A DNA stretch of 19,286 nucleotides from CAVPEW01 sp050247895 (GTDB lineage: Bacteria; Actinomycetota; Acidimicrobiia; Acidimicrobiales; VFJN01): positions 1-19,286 of the forward strand of contig JBFWTJ010000028.1 of the NCBI GenBank assembly GCA_050247895.1, in the 5' to 3' direction. The position numbers and the translations under genes are program-made. How positions within the stretch are numbered: position 1 is the first letter of the stretch; the number at the start of each line of letters is the position of its first letter. The notes under the pieces were generated by a model that made no database searches, was not told where the DNA came from, and worked only from the letters and a program-made list of their open reading frames with translations. Below are positions 8,001 to 14,474 of the stretch, in pieces.

Positions 8001-8475
8001 TCTCCTCACCGTCGATGCTCCAGGTGAGCTGGTCCTCGCCGCTGGCGTCCACGGGGTTCACCGTGAAGTTCAGGTCGAACACGCCCTGGTCCACGCCGGC
8101 CGGCCACGGATCGCGGAACGTGACAGAGACCTCGTTCCCGTTCTGGGTGACGGACTCGATCGCCGTGTTCGAGGCCGGTACGCCGGTGACGGTGACGTTG
8201 GCACCGAGATCGAACACCACCGTCGAGCCAGGCGCGACGTCGGTGTTGTACTGGACGCGGAGGGTCAGCAGGTCGCCCTCGTTGACCACAGCGACACCGT
8301 CATAGGTCTCACCATTGAGAAGCACCGTCGAGAGAATGCCGGGTGTGGCGCCGTAGGCCGCCTGCGAAAGTCCGATCACAGAGGTCATCGCGAGCAGGAC
8401 GGCGAGGCAGACCGAGATCCCTCGCCCGAGCAGGAGCCTGGGCCGGCGCTCAGCGGCGCCCTCGATGTAAGACAA
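5005..8475 (-). CDS. Secreted, sortase-anchored surface protein with two SdrD_B-type domains
   Basis: I choose the TTG at 8475 (1156 residues) because GGGAG lies six bases upstream and it places a signal peptide at the N-terminus: basic ERRPR, then ISVCLAVLLAMTSVIGLSQA, with cleavage near residues 39-43. An ATG at 8571 would add 32 atypical residues. Residues about 45-830 are threonine/aspartate-rich beta-sandwich repeats of the DUF11/isopeptide-fimbrial kind, e.g. YTLRLDSPAARTGFEIADQL. Two SdrD_B-type domains follow (about 833-963 and 964-1103), opened by VGDYVWVDTDRDGRQDPGEP and IGDIVWIDSDNDGIQDPGEE with calcium-loop DxDxDG motifs. The end has LASTG (1105), LASTG (1114) and LALTG (1123), a hydrophobic helix and RRERR, as in class E sortase (LAxTG) substrates. 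It should be a wall-linked adhesin or stalk protein. It follows the LuxR gene on the same strand after 215 bases. Confidence 0.87.
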   Translation of the reverse strand: MSYIEGAAERRPRLLLGRGISVCLAVLLAMTSVIGLSQAAYGATPGILSTVLLNGETYDGVAVVNEGDLLTLRVQYNTDVAPGSTVVFDLGANVTVTGVPASNTAIESVTQNGNEVSVTFRDPWPAGVDQGVFDLNFTVNPVDASGEDQLTWSIDGEENSVTVIIRNQGDEFANVSEGYAKSAAPGNLDSFVTVVGGQVQLRPELLDQELTYTLRLDSPAARTGFEIADQLPAGLDYVSGSFTAQLTSWDADGLNRTVDPFTFVPTVTGNAFSGTVNVPGPSILTVGYRAEVTDLAALEALLQTQYDNLGGGTGNFEIQLTNTASFGAVDRTASIRMRGTVAGVNIGQAFGKTADWSSRNVLADEDGTLTPPADITYTLRADLRQWTGGPNFTLDRNVVVSDILPTQASWNTTAPDFITASGITLTQATSCPADVADFAADAFIGQYCVDGQRLLINVGKDNTTDASIAVKAQLNTVQGLTEAGSTTIEDATPYRWRNIADFDYRSGSPYQATHDVTVVVPPDASEGINDSSVFTKAGAAEDAEVNPGDTVTVDYVLTVAAGKGIDVRTSSIVDFIDTDTFDLSDPNALEISGTYDGQALNPSHFALSTDADGNLIIELSPAGIAIVDARGVDREYRVNLSLTTVPFDGRETKTITNRATLVGSDGDPLYWSETEAEATSYGDEAEVRKRVFERESEEWVETLRAQMDGAGNLVQDTYVYRIEFIPHGSYNNVVIVPVDDVLPAAAQFLGFVSEADAATGDDPTAGPVDVGGNLVASYDAATGTVTIEQQAGTLLQAGEPIAAYVAVRITDASAPIVNRIGTTFAEIVPLKSVSVGDYVWVDTDRDGRQDPGEPGIPGVVLTIVGPDGEPVTDVFGNPVGPTTTGPNGEYTFENLPALSGTETYTVRIDRTASQEPLRPYVPTAAGQGDRGGDSSTWEASTEPGDLHEDGDRDPTLDFGFVVKTYAIGDIVWIDSDNDGIQDPGEEPLPGVKVELLQDGATIASTTTDSNGRYVFDDLPAGTYQVRFTLTDEQKAKYEFTTRDAGSDTQDSDANPSDGLTRTIVLDDSNTALTGEYEYRQISATQGIDPTWDAGVVVKPTLPGPLASTGVSGALASTGASGALALTGATVAVSLLVGLGLIGTGMVLLRRERRMTT
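5093..5173 (-). repeat. Three 27-base repeats encoding successive LAxTG motifs
   Basis: Three 27-base units (5093-5119, 5120-5146, 5147-5173) are arranged head to tail with a few substitutions. On the minus strand they encode the nine-residue periods LASTGVSGA, LASTGASGA and LALTGATVA. The repeat therefore multiplies the sortase recognition motif just before the membrane helix. Confidence 0.75.
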
Positions 8476-8610
8476 GTGGTACTCCCGGACGATCGGCTCG
8501 ACCCGACCGCACGGTTCTGGCGTGACGACGCCACCCAGCAGGTGCGATCGAGCGAGCAGTGCAAGATGCACGCTGCCGCGGCATCCTCGCTGACAGTGGC
8601 GCGGAAAATG

Positions 8611-8625
8611 GTGCCGTTACGGCAC
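8611..8625. promoter_or_regulatory. Short palindrome GTGCCG-TTA-CGGCAC
   Basis: A perfect 6-bp inverted repeat with a three-base spacer lies between the LuxR-type regulator gene and the surface-protein gene, about 135 bases upstream of the latter's start. It may be a protein-binding site or a second terminator stem for the LuxR transcript, since its minus-strand 3' flank is CCATTTTCC. Confidence 0.4.
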
Positions 8626-8645
8626 ATTCATCCTCTGAGGCGGAA

Positions 8646-8677
8646 AGTCCATACCGGGACTAGTCCTGGTATGGACT
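8646..8677. promoter_or_regulatory. 32-base near-perfect palindrome (operator or terminator)
   Basis: AGTCCATACC (8646-8655) pairs exactly with GGTATGGACT (8668-8677), and the middle contains the palindrome GGACTAGTCC (8657-8666). Only one position pair (G/T) breaks the symmetry. It begins 14 bases downstream of the LuxR stop on the minus strand. It could terminate the LuxR transcript or act as an operator for the surface-protein gene; no U-tract follows. Confidence 0.55.
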
Positions 8678-8690
8678 CCGCTTTCACGGG

Positions 8691-11318
8691 CTACTCCTCG
8701 GGTGGCGAGTCCTCGAGAAGGCCCAGGTCCCGAGCAGCAGTGAGCGCCGAGCGCCGAGAGGAGGCGCCCAGCTTGCGGTAGATGCTCTGCAGGTGCGTCT
8801 TGACGGTGTGGGGAGACACGAACAGCGTCTCGGCGATCGCCCGGGTCCCACCGTGCTCGGCGAGCGCGGACAGCACGGCTGCCTCGCGTGGGGTCAGAAC
8901 CACGACGGGTGGTCGAGCAGCGCTGGTGACCGGCCGCTGGACCTCGAGATAGCGCTGCAGCACCGTCGACTCCCGCTCGATGGCGAACTCCTGGAGCAGC
9001 CGACGGTCACGAGAGTCGAGCAACGCCACGTGCAGGCGTGCCCCAGATGTCTCCCAGGCGACGGCGGCACTTCCCAGCCAGGACCATGCCGCTTCGGGAT
9101 CGCCAGCTCGCAGAGCGGCGACCGCGGCGACCGTCTGGGTCTCGGCCCGCGTGCGGACAGTGTGCCCAGCAAGCTCGAGCAAGGCGCGCCCCCGCTCGAG
9201 TGCCTCGCGGCTACACCCCTTGCCGAGGAGCCACGACACTCGGGCGGCCGCGAGGTACGGGCTGCCGTCCGGCTGTCGCTCCAGCAGGCGCTGCACCTGG
9301 CGATGGTCGCCGGCGGCGAGCCACGCGTTCGCGAGGGCGGCGCGGAGATGCTGAGTGGCCGCGTTGTCGCCGGCACCTGGTGGCGCGGCGGCGGACGTCA
9401 GCTCGCCGGTCACTCGCTCGGCCTCGGCGCGGGGCTGGTCGAGGCCGTGCATGGCCAGCATCGACGCCGCCGTCATGAAGGGCCAGGACTCATTGGTCCG
9501 CAGATACAGGTACGAGCTTGCGTCACGGAGGACACGAGCCGCTCCCGCGAAGTCAAGGGCGTCGAGGCGGACGTATGCCTCGGCGAGAAGTCCCATGCTG
9601 TTCATGGACGTCTGCCGCATCTCGGGTGGCCAGGCGTCGACGTCGATCGAGGCCAGGGCGATGCCCGCGGCGGCCGTGTCGCCGGCAAAGGCGCTGATCG
9701 CCGCGACGTAGACCATGGAATAGTTGCGCGGCGCCGGCCTCCTGCACAGCACCACCGATCGATTCGCGGTTGCAAGTGCTTCCTCGATCTCGCCGCCCAG
9801 CCAGATGGAGAAGGAGAGCTGCCGCAGGATCGTCCCGACGTGCTCCCCGAACGGGACGAGAAGATCCGGACCCATCGCCTCGGCCAGCTTCCTCGCTTCC
9901 AGGCTGGCTTCCGAGGAGCTGCGCCAGTCCAGCGCCAGGCGCCGGGAGATCGCGCGCATGCTGGCGTGCGAGAAGGCGTCGACGGAGGGCTCGATGTAAG
10001 CGGGATGGTAGGGCGACTCGATGGCGATGCGGAAGATGCGCGGCGCTTCCAGACGCCGCATGTGGTTGGTCATGAGCGCCAGCCCCAGCCCGAAGGCGAG
10101 CATCGGATACTCCGTCAGCATCGGCTCCGGGACCTTCTCCAACACCGGTAGGAAGCGGTCGCTCGTGTAGCTGTCGGGGTTGCTGATGACCACCGAGACG
10201 AAAACACGATCCGCCAGGGCGTAGTCCTCGCCGTCCACAGCGAACTGCAGTGACTGGTCGGTGACCTCCTCGTTCTCGAGCAGCCACAGTGCGGTCGTCA
10301 CACAGGACCGCCGGAACCGCTCAGCGTCGGCCGAGGCTCTAGCGCGGAAGCTGTCGCGGATGGTCTCGACGTACTGGAACACCGGACGGCCACGGGCATA
10401 CGGGATCCACCGCCCGAACCCGTTGCGCTCCAGCATCTCCAGCAGCGCGAGAGGCTCAGAGCTACCGCTCAACTGCCGCGCGAGCTCGAGATCGACATAG
10501 GGCGGCACGCTGGTGTCGGTCACGAACTGCACCGCCACGGGATTCGGCAGCAGGGACTCGAGCTTCGCGGCTACGACCGCATTCCACTCCAAGGAATCCA
10601 CTCGCGGGATCCAGCCGAGTTGGGAAAGCGCGAGCACGACCGCTCGGACGGTAAGAGGGAAACCCCGCGTCGCTCCGGCGACCGAGCGCGCGAGCCGCTC
10701 GTCCTCGATTCCGGTCTGCGAGGCGATCAGCGCCCCGACCTCCTCCCCGGTGAGCGCCAGCTCTGCCAGCGCGATCACACGCACGATGCCCCCGCCAGGG
10801 GGGTCGGATTCCGCCAGTTCCGTTCGCCCGCGAGTGGTGATCATCACCCGCAGCTCAGGCACCGCGGCGAGCAGGCGCACGAGATCGGCATCGATCTCCC
10901 GGATCGCCTCGCCCAGGTGCTCGTACGCGTCGAGGATCACGACCACGGGGCCGGCTTTGGCGAGGAGCCTGGTGGCGATGCTGACCGGGTCGATGGACAT
11001 CGCGAGCTGCTCTTCGACCTGAGCCACGGCCTCCTTGGAGAGGTCCCCGTGACGTGCGGCGCTACCCACGACATGTCGCCAGAACGCAACGCGGGTGGTG
11101 AAGCCGCGCCCGAGCGACACCCAAAGGACCGCCTCCTGGCGATCCGGCTGCAGTGACCAGCTCCGCAGAAGCGTCGTCTTGCCGGAACCGCTCGGTCCCT
11201 GGACAACGCAGACGCGGACCATTCGCGCGTCCAGAACGCCGTAGAGCCGAGGCCTATCGACGACTCCCGCGATCGCCGCCACTCCCACATCATCAGGGAA
11301 GCCCATCTCGTCAGTCAT
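8691..11318 (-). CDS. Large ATP-binding LuxR-family (LAL/MalT-type) transcriptional regulator
   Basis: The protein has 875 residues, the normal size of LAL regulators. GPSGSGKTT (41-49) is the Walker A motif and VVVILDAYEHL (125-135) the Walker B strand of a STAND-type ATPase. A winged-helix/TPR-like helical region fills about 330-800. Residues 808-875 form a LuxR/GerE DNA-binding domain (LTPREAAVLSALAEHGG...VSPHTVKTHLQSIYRKLGAS), with the recognition helix at SPHTVKTHL. Such proteins bind an inducer in the TPR region, oligomerise with ATP and activate neighbouring genes (family knowledge). The ligand cannot be told from sequence. The next gene on this strand is the large surface protein, its most likely target. 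The ATG at 11318 lacks a clear Shine-Dalgarno sequence, and ATG four codons later is an alternative. The 245 bases upstream (11319-11563) hold no gene I trust and should contain its promoter. Confidence 0.9.
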   Translation of the reverse strand: MTDEMGFPDDVGVAAIAGVVDRPRLYGVLDARMVRVCVVQGPSGSGKTTLLRSWSLQPDRQEAVLWVSLGRGFTTRVAFWRHVVGSAARHGDLSKEAVAQVEEQLAMSIDPVSIATRLLAKAGPVVVILDAYEHLGEAIREIDADLVRLLAAVPELRVMITTRGRTELAESDPPGGGIVRVIALAELALTGEEVGALIASQTGIEDERLARSVAGATRGFPLTVRAVVLALSQLGWIPRVDSLEWNAVVAAKLESLLPNPVAVQFVTDTSVPPYVDLELARQLSGSSEPLALLEMLERNGFGRWIPYARGRPVFQYVETIRDSFRARASADAERFRRSCVTTALWLLENEEVTDQSLQFAVDGEDYALADRVFVSVVISNPDSYTSDRFLPVLEKVPEPMLTEYPMLAFGLGLALMTNHMRRLEAPRIFRIAIESPYHPAYIEPSVDAFSHASMRAISRRLALDWRSSSEASLEARKLAEAMGPDLLVPFGEHVGTILRQLSFSIWLGGEIEEALATANRSVVLCRRPAPRNYSMVYVAAISAFAGDTAAAGIALASIDVDAWPPEMRQTSMNSMGLLAEAYVRLDALDFAGAARVLRDASSYLYLRTNESWPFMTAASMLAMHGLDQPRAEAERVTGELTSAAAPPGAGDNAATQHLRAALANAWLAAGDHRQVQRLLERQPDGSPYLAAARVSWLLGKGCSREALERGRALLELAGHTVRTRAETQTVAAVAALRAGDPEAAWSWLGSAAVAWETSGARLHVALLDSRDRRLLQEFAIERESTVLQRYLEVQRPVTSAARPPVVVLTPREAAVLSALAEHGGTRAIAETLFVSPHTVKTHLQSIYRKLGASSRRSALTAARDLGLLEDSPPEE

Positions 11319-11563
11319 ACCAGAGAGACCATCAACCTATGTCGACGCCGAGCGTCTCGCCCCTCGACGTTCCCGCGGCCTTTCCGCGGCCTTCCGGGCC
11401 CGACACGAGCGATCCCCAGCGCTGTCGATGGCTGCGGCGCCGTCGGGGTCACGACGGACCCAAACATCGAGATCCAGCCCGGCTGGGCGGCTCGATCACG
11501 GGACCACGTCCGGTACGCCCTCGTCGCTCGACCGAGACCGCGGCGCAGATCACCGGCAGAACG

Positions 11564-12961
11564 TCAGTGACCTCCGCCGGTGGCCGTGACCTCGCCGGCT
11601 TGGAACAAGCCGAGGGCGCCCTTGCCGACGTTGGCGAACTTGTGGGTCACGATCGGGTACAGGCCAGCCTCGTCGAAGCTGAACTCGACGAAGCCGCCCT
11701 GGGAGGGTTGCAGGTCGAGCGCCTGGGCGCCGCCACGTCGGCCGTCGGGTTGCAGAAGATAGGTGCCCTCCTTGAAGACGGTGTCGAAGACGGTGCCCAC
11801 GATGTGGAACGCCGAGTTCTCCGACGGACCGGCGTCGAGCACCCACACCCGGATCCGCTGGCCGGGCTCCACGCGCATGGGCCGATGCTGGTACTGGTTG
11901 ACGTAGCCGTTGAAGACGACGGCGTCGTGCTCCTCGCGCTGCATCTTGCCCAGGTCCCCGGGTTGGCCGTCGGGCCCGGTGTAGAGCTCGGACTGCACGA
12001 GGACGTACTCGTGGTCGACCGAGGCCAGCTCGGGCGGGTCGATGACGATCGCCCCGTGCATGCCGTTGCCGATGTGGTGCAGCGCCGGAGCCGTGCCGCA
12101 GTGGTACATGAAGATGCCCGCGTGCTTGGCCTCGTACTGGTAGACGAGGGACTCGCCCGGTCCGATCGTGCGCATCTCGTCGTCCCAGGCCACCTTGCTG
12201 GCGTGGAAGTCGATGGAGTGACCGACCGCGCCCTCGTTCACGAGGGTGATGGTGAAGATGTCACCGACTCGACCCCGCAGCGTGGGCCCCGGGAACTGCT
12301 CGTCGAAGGTCCAGAGCTCCTGGGTGACCCCGGGAGCGACCTCGATCACGGTCTCGGTGGCCCGCAGGGTCAACGTGTGCTCACGACCGCCCGGAGCGGG
12401 CTGCAGCGTGGGGTCGTAGGGCTCGAAGTCGGCCGGCGGCTCGGCCGAGAAGTCGATCACCGCCCCCGAGCCCGACGAGCCGCCACCCCCGCTGCCGGCG
12501 ACGTGGTCGGTGCTGCCCGTGACGACGATGTCGAGCACCATGCCGGCCTCCTTGTGGCCGGGGACGGTGCACCACGCCTGGCTGGTCCCGGTGACCACGC
12601 CGAGGCTGGCGGTCACCGACTCGCCGGGGTCGAGCATGCCGGTGCCGGTCTCGCCGTGGAGCTTGAGATCGTGGGGCATCTGGCCGTTGTTGGTCACGTT
12701 CACGACGACCTCGGTCCCGGCGGGCACCTCGATCTCACCGGGGACGACGTCGATGTCGACCAGCTCGATGTCGAAGGTCATCGTCTCCCCGGCGGTGGCC
12801 GCGGTGCCCCCGGGCCCTCCGGCTTCGTCGATGGCCCGCAGGCCGAACCCGACGCCGACGACGGCCACGAGGATGGAGACCATCGAGAAGAACACGGCGA
12901 TGGCGAGCCAACCGTCGTAACCGATCCTCTCCTTGGACGCTGGTGTGGGGATGTCGGTCAT
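11564..12961 (-). CDS. Membrane-anchored NirK-like multicopper oxidase with extra N-terminal cupredoxin
   Basis: The protein has 465 residues from ATG 12961, with GGAGG upstream. A membrane anchor spans 18-41 (LAIAVFFSMVSILVAVVGVG). A first cupredoxin (about 60-148) has a full type-1 copper set: H97, C131, H136, M141 (MPHDLKL, WCTVPGHKEAGM). A glycine/serine linker (156-166) leads to a two-domain NirK/multicopper-oxidase core. GHSIDFHA gives H248, D251 and H253; MYHCGTAPALHHIGNGMHG gives H287, C288, H296 and M301; SAFHIVGTVFD gives H386. These supply type-1 and type-2 copper ligands as in copper nitrite reductase. The catalytic histidine expected before VFNG (H255 in classical NirK) is replaced (DAVVFNG), so nitrite reduction is not assured. 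The active part should face outside the membrane, with the fused cupredoxin as a likely electron-transfer domain. It lies 17 bases downstream of the RIC remnant in one operon. Confidence 0.87.
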   Translation of the reverse strand: MTDIPTPASKERIGYDGWLAIAVFFSMVSILVAVVGVGFGLRAIDEAGGPGGTAATAGETMTFDIELVDIDVVPGEIEVPAGTEVVVNVTNNGQMPHDLKLHGETGTGMLDPGESVTASLGVVTGTSQAWCTVPGHKEAGMVLDIVVTGSTDHVAGSGGGGSSGSGAVIDFSAEPPADFEPYDPTLQPAPGGREHTLTLRATETVIEVAPGVTQELWTFDEQFPGPTLRGRVGDIFTITLVNEGAVGHSIDFHASKVAWDDEMRTIGPGESLVYQYEAKHAGIFMYHCGTAPALHHIGNGMHGAIVIDPPELASVDHEYVLVQSELYTGPDGQPGDLGKMQREEHDAVVFNGYVNQYQHRPMRVEPGQRIRVWVLDAGPSENSAFHIVGTVFDTVFKEGTYLLQPDGRRGGAQALDLQPSQGGFVEFSFDEAGLYPIVTHKFANVGKGALGLFQAGEVTATGGGH

Positions 12962-12978
12962 CGGTTCGGACCTCCGGT

Positions 12979-13200
12979 TCAGCGCGCCGCACCGGCGGGC
13001 TCGTCCCGGGTGCGCGGCGCGGTCGGGGACAGCACGTGGTCCTCCTCGTGGACGTGCTCGTCCGTACCGTCCTCGAGCGCGACCAGGCGATCGAGGAGCG
13101 GCCGGTGGCCGGTGCACGTGTCGGCCGGGACCGCGTGAAGGGCGCCTGACTCCCGGGCGGGCCGGCCGGATGCCACCTCGACGAGCAACTGAGCGGTCAC
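12979..13200 (-). CDS. Short RIC (YtfE/ScdA)-like hemerythrin C-terminal remnant
   Basis: A 73-residue frame starts at GTG 13200 with GGAG five bases upstream. Residues 28-60 (DTCTGHRPLLDRL, then EHVHEEDHVLSPTAP) align without gaps, by eye, to the last helix region of E. coli YtfE (CTTWKVMYNG...DHISLENNVLFPRA). C29 and the iron ligands H49 and E53 are kept. The rest of the RIC protein, which binds a di-iron centre and repairs iron-sulfur clusters after nitric oxide or peroxide damage, is missing. The first 25 residues match nothing I know. No upstream reading frame supplies the missing helices convincingly. With only two ligands it cannot form a normal di-iron site, so it is either a relic kept as the leader of the copper-oxidase operon or a small protein with a new role. 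It precedes the NirK-like gene by 17 bases. Confidence 0.6.
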   Translation of the reverse strand: MTAQLLVEVASGRPARESGALHAVPADTCTGHRPLLDRLVALEDGTDEHVHEEDHVLSPTAPRTRDEPAGAAR

Positions 13201-13213
13201 GTCGTCTCCTCTG

Positions 13214-13239
13214 GTTTCTCCATCTAAAGGTAGAGAAAC
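13214..13239. promoter_or_regulatory. Palindromic operator upstream of the copper-oxidase operon
   Basis: GTTTCTC (13214-13220) and GAGAAAC (13233-13239) are exact inverted copies around a CATCTAAAGGTA centre. The site ends 14 bases before the GTG of the RIC-like frame, overlapping where the promoter should be. Rrf2/NsrR-type regulators of nitric-oxide genes bind AT-rich palindromes of similar size; the identity of the regulator is inference. Confidence 0.5.
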
Positions 13240-13254
13240 GCCGCCGGCGCACGT

Positions 13255-13274
13255 AGGGCCGAAGGTCCCTTCGG
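13255..13274 (-). promoter_or_regulatory. DosR-like box / inverted repeat
   Basis: On the minus strand 13255-13269 reads GGGACCTTCGGCCCT, close to DosR/DevR boxes of actinobacterial hypoxia and nitric-oxide regulons (GGGACTWWAGTCCC-type). It overlaps a perfect repeat, CCGAAGG-TC-CCTTCGG, at 13259-13274. It lies about 55-70 bases upstream of the RIC-like start, a fitting position for an activator. Either reading may be correct. Confidence 0.35.
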
Positions 13275-13411
13275 CGAAGCGGAGACGCGAGCGGGGCACT
13301 CCGAGGGGAAAGGGCCTATCGCTTCGAGCTCGCGCCGCCCTGCCTCGGGGCGACCGGGGGGCTCCTCTAGCTTGGATCCGGGCGCAGCAGGCGAGACCCG
13401 GAGGGACGCGC

Positions 13412-13813
13412 ATGGACAAGGCACGCAAGGGGGAGTCGACCCGGAAGCCGCCGGTCCCCTCGGACAGCCATGCCGACATCGACGAATGGATGCGCCGCCT
13501 GATGCCGGACCTCCATCCGATCGTCCAGCGGCTCGACGAGCTGATCCGCGCCACGCTGCCCGGGCTCCAGTACGCCGTGAAGTGGAAGAAGGCGTACTAC
13601 GGGCTGCCCGACCACGGATGGGTCATGGAGATGGTGTCCTACGACGTCTCGGTGAACCTGGTCTTCTTCGGCGGTGCCGACTTCGACTCGCCCCCGCCGC
13701 TCGGCGACAGCGGCCGGTCCCGCTACGTCAAGGTGAAGACCCTCGACGAGCTCGACCAACTCGACGTGCGCAGCTGGATCGAGCAGGCCGGCCGCACCGC
13801 CGGCTGGAGCTGA
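13412..13813 (+). CDS. DUF1801 domain protein (YdhG-like)
   Basis: The protein has 133 residues from ATG 13412, with GGAGG about seven bases upstream. After a charged N-terminal tail, residues about 23-115 match DUF1801: HPIVQRLDELIRATLPGLQY, VKWKKAYYGLPDHGW, NLVFFGGADFDSP, and a final SRYVKVKTLDEL. The family adopts a small alpha/beta fold, and its biochemical role is not settled. No signal peptide or membrane segment is seen, so it is cytoplasmic. A TANNNT element (TAGCTT, 13368-13373) may be its -10 box. It is transcribed away from the copper-oxidase operon and converges on the SHOCT gene, so it seems to stand alone. Confidence 0.83.
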   Translation: MDKARKGESTRKPPVPSDSHADIDEWMRRLMPDLHPIVQRLDELIRATLPGLQYAVKWKKAYYGLPDHGWVMEMVSYDVSVNLVFFGGADFDSPPPLGDSGRSRYVKVKTLDELDQLDVRSWIEQAGRTAGWS

Positions 13814-13817
13814 CGCC

Positions 13818-13851
13818 GGCGACCGGCCGGCGCGCCCGGCCCGCCGTCGCC
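13818..13851. terminator. GC-rich hairpin between convergent genes
   Basis: GGCGAC (13818-13823) and GTCGCC (13846-13851) flank a loop of G/C-rich sequence that can fold further. It fills the 39-base gap between the convergent DUF1801 and SHOCT genes and may work in both directions. No U-tract is present. Confidence 0.35.
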
Positions 13852-13852
13852 G

Positions 13853-14245
13853 TCAGGCCAGGACGCGGGCCTTCAGCCGCTCGAACTCGTCGACGTCGAT
13901 CACGCCCTCGTCGAGGAGCCCCTTGGCCGTGCGCAGCTCGCTGGCCGGTCCCCCCGTGCCCGCCACCTCGCGGATGTAGGCGTCGGCCGTCTCCTGCACC
14001 TTGCGGGCCTGGGCCACCTCACGTGCCCGCATCCCGTGGCCACGGATCAGGACGTAGGCGAGCAGGGTCAGGAGCGGGAAGACCAGCAGCCCGACCAGCC
14101 AGGCCACCTTCCCCACCCCGGACAGGTCCTCGCTGCGGAACACGTCCACGACGACCGAGAACGTGATGATCAGGTACTGGACGATCAGGAAGAGGATGAG
14201 CAGCGACCAGGCCAGCTCACCGAACCCCAACGCAGCGACCAACAT
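13853..14245 (-). CDS. Two-TM PLDc_N-type membrane protein with C-terminal SHOCT domain
   Basis: The protein has 130 residues. Two hydrophobic helices (about 13-35, LLILFLIVQYLIITFSVVV; and 46-67, VAWLVGLLVFPLLTLLAYVL) flank DVFRSEDLSGVGK. This matches the phospholipase-D-nuclease N-terminal membrane module found in many small actinobacterial proteins. Residues about 101-130 form a SHOCT domain, SELRTAKGLLDEGVIDVDEF followed by ERLKARVLA, a short helical element that usually mediates oligomerisation. The start ATG at 14245 has AGGGGG four bases upstream. The protein should sit in the cytoplasmic membrane with SHOCT in the cytoplasm. No enzymatic domain is present and no specific role can be named. 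Confidence 0.85.
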   Translation of the reverse strand: MLVAALGFGELAWSLLILFLIVQYLIITFSVVVDVFRSEDLSGVGKVAWLVGLLVFPLLTLLAYVLIRGHGMRAREVAQARKVQETADAYIREVAGTGGPASELRTAKGLLDEGVIDVDEFERLKARVLA

Positions 14246-14474
14246 GGGTCCCCCTCTCGACGGCCCGCCGGCGGCGGGCTCGATGCGAACCGGTCAGGCG
14301 GAAGCTGGGACGACGTCGCCGCACGGGCCGACCGGAACGGGCGAGGCGGCGAACGGTGGTTGCAACGGCGCTCACAGTAGGCGGACCACCCGGCGATTTC
14401 AGAGGGTCGACCCGAGCGGCCCCACCCACGCGGCACCGGCGCACCGACGTGACCGCTGTGGTGGACTACCGGGC
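14246..14474. other. Divergent intergenic region
   Basis: This 229-base gap separates the minus-strand SHOCT gene from the plus-strand DinB-family gene. It should hold both promoters. I see no strong palindrome, RNA gene or reliable short reading frame in it. Confidence 0.4.

Noticed and set aside
8476..8571. ATG start for the surface protein at 8571
   Set aside because: It would bury the signal peptide behind 32 atypical residues, whereas TTG 8475 has a well-spaced GGGAG.
8793..10151. Long plus-strand open frame opposite the LuxR gene
   Set aside because: Composition is that of an antisense shadow; the minus strand carries the complete LAL protein.
11319..11563. Short plus-strand frames between the LuxR and copper-oxidase genes
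   Set aside because: Their translations are arginine-rich and unrecognisable, have no supporting RBS pattern, and the region is best seen as the LuxR promoter region.
11153..13138. 661-codon plus-strand open frame opposite the copper oxidase
   Set aside because: Its translation is low-complexity and mirrors codon bias of the minus-strand gene, which has all copper ligands.
12962..13252. N-terminal extension of the copper oxidase
   Set aside because: The extension is arginine-rich and overlaps the RIC-like frame in another phase; ATG 12961 has GGAGG and precedes the membrane anchor.
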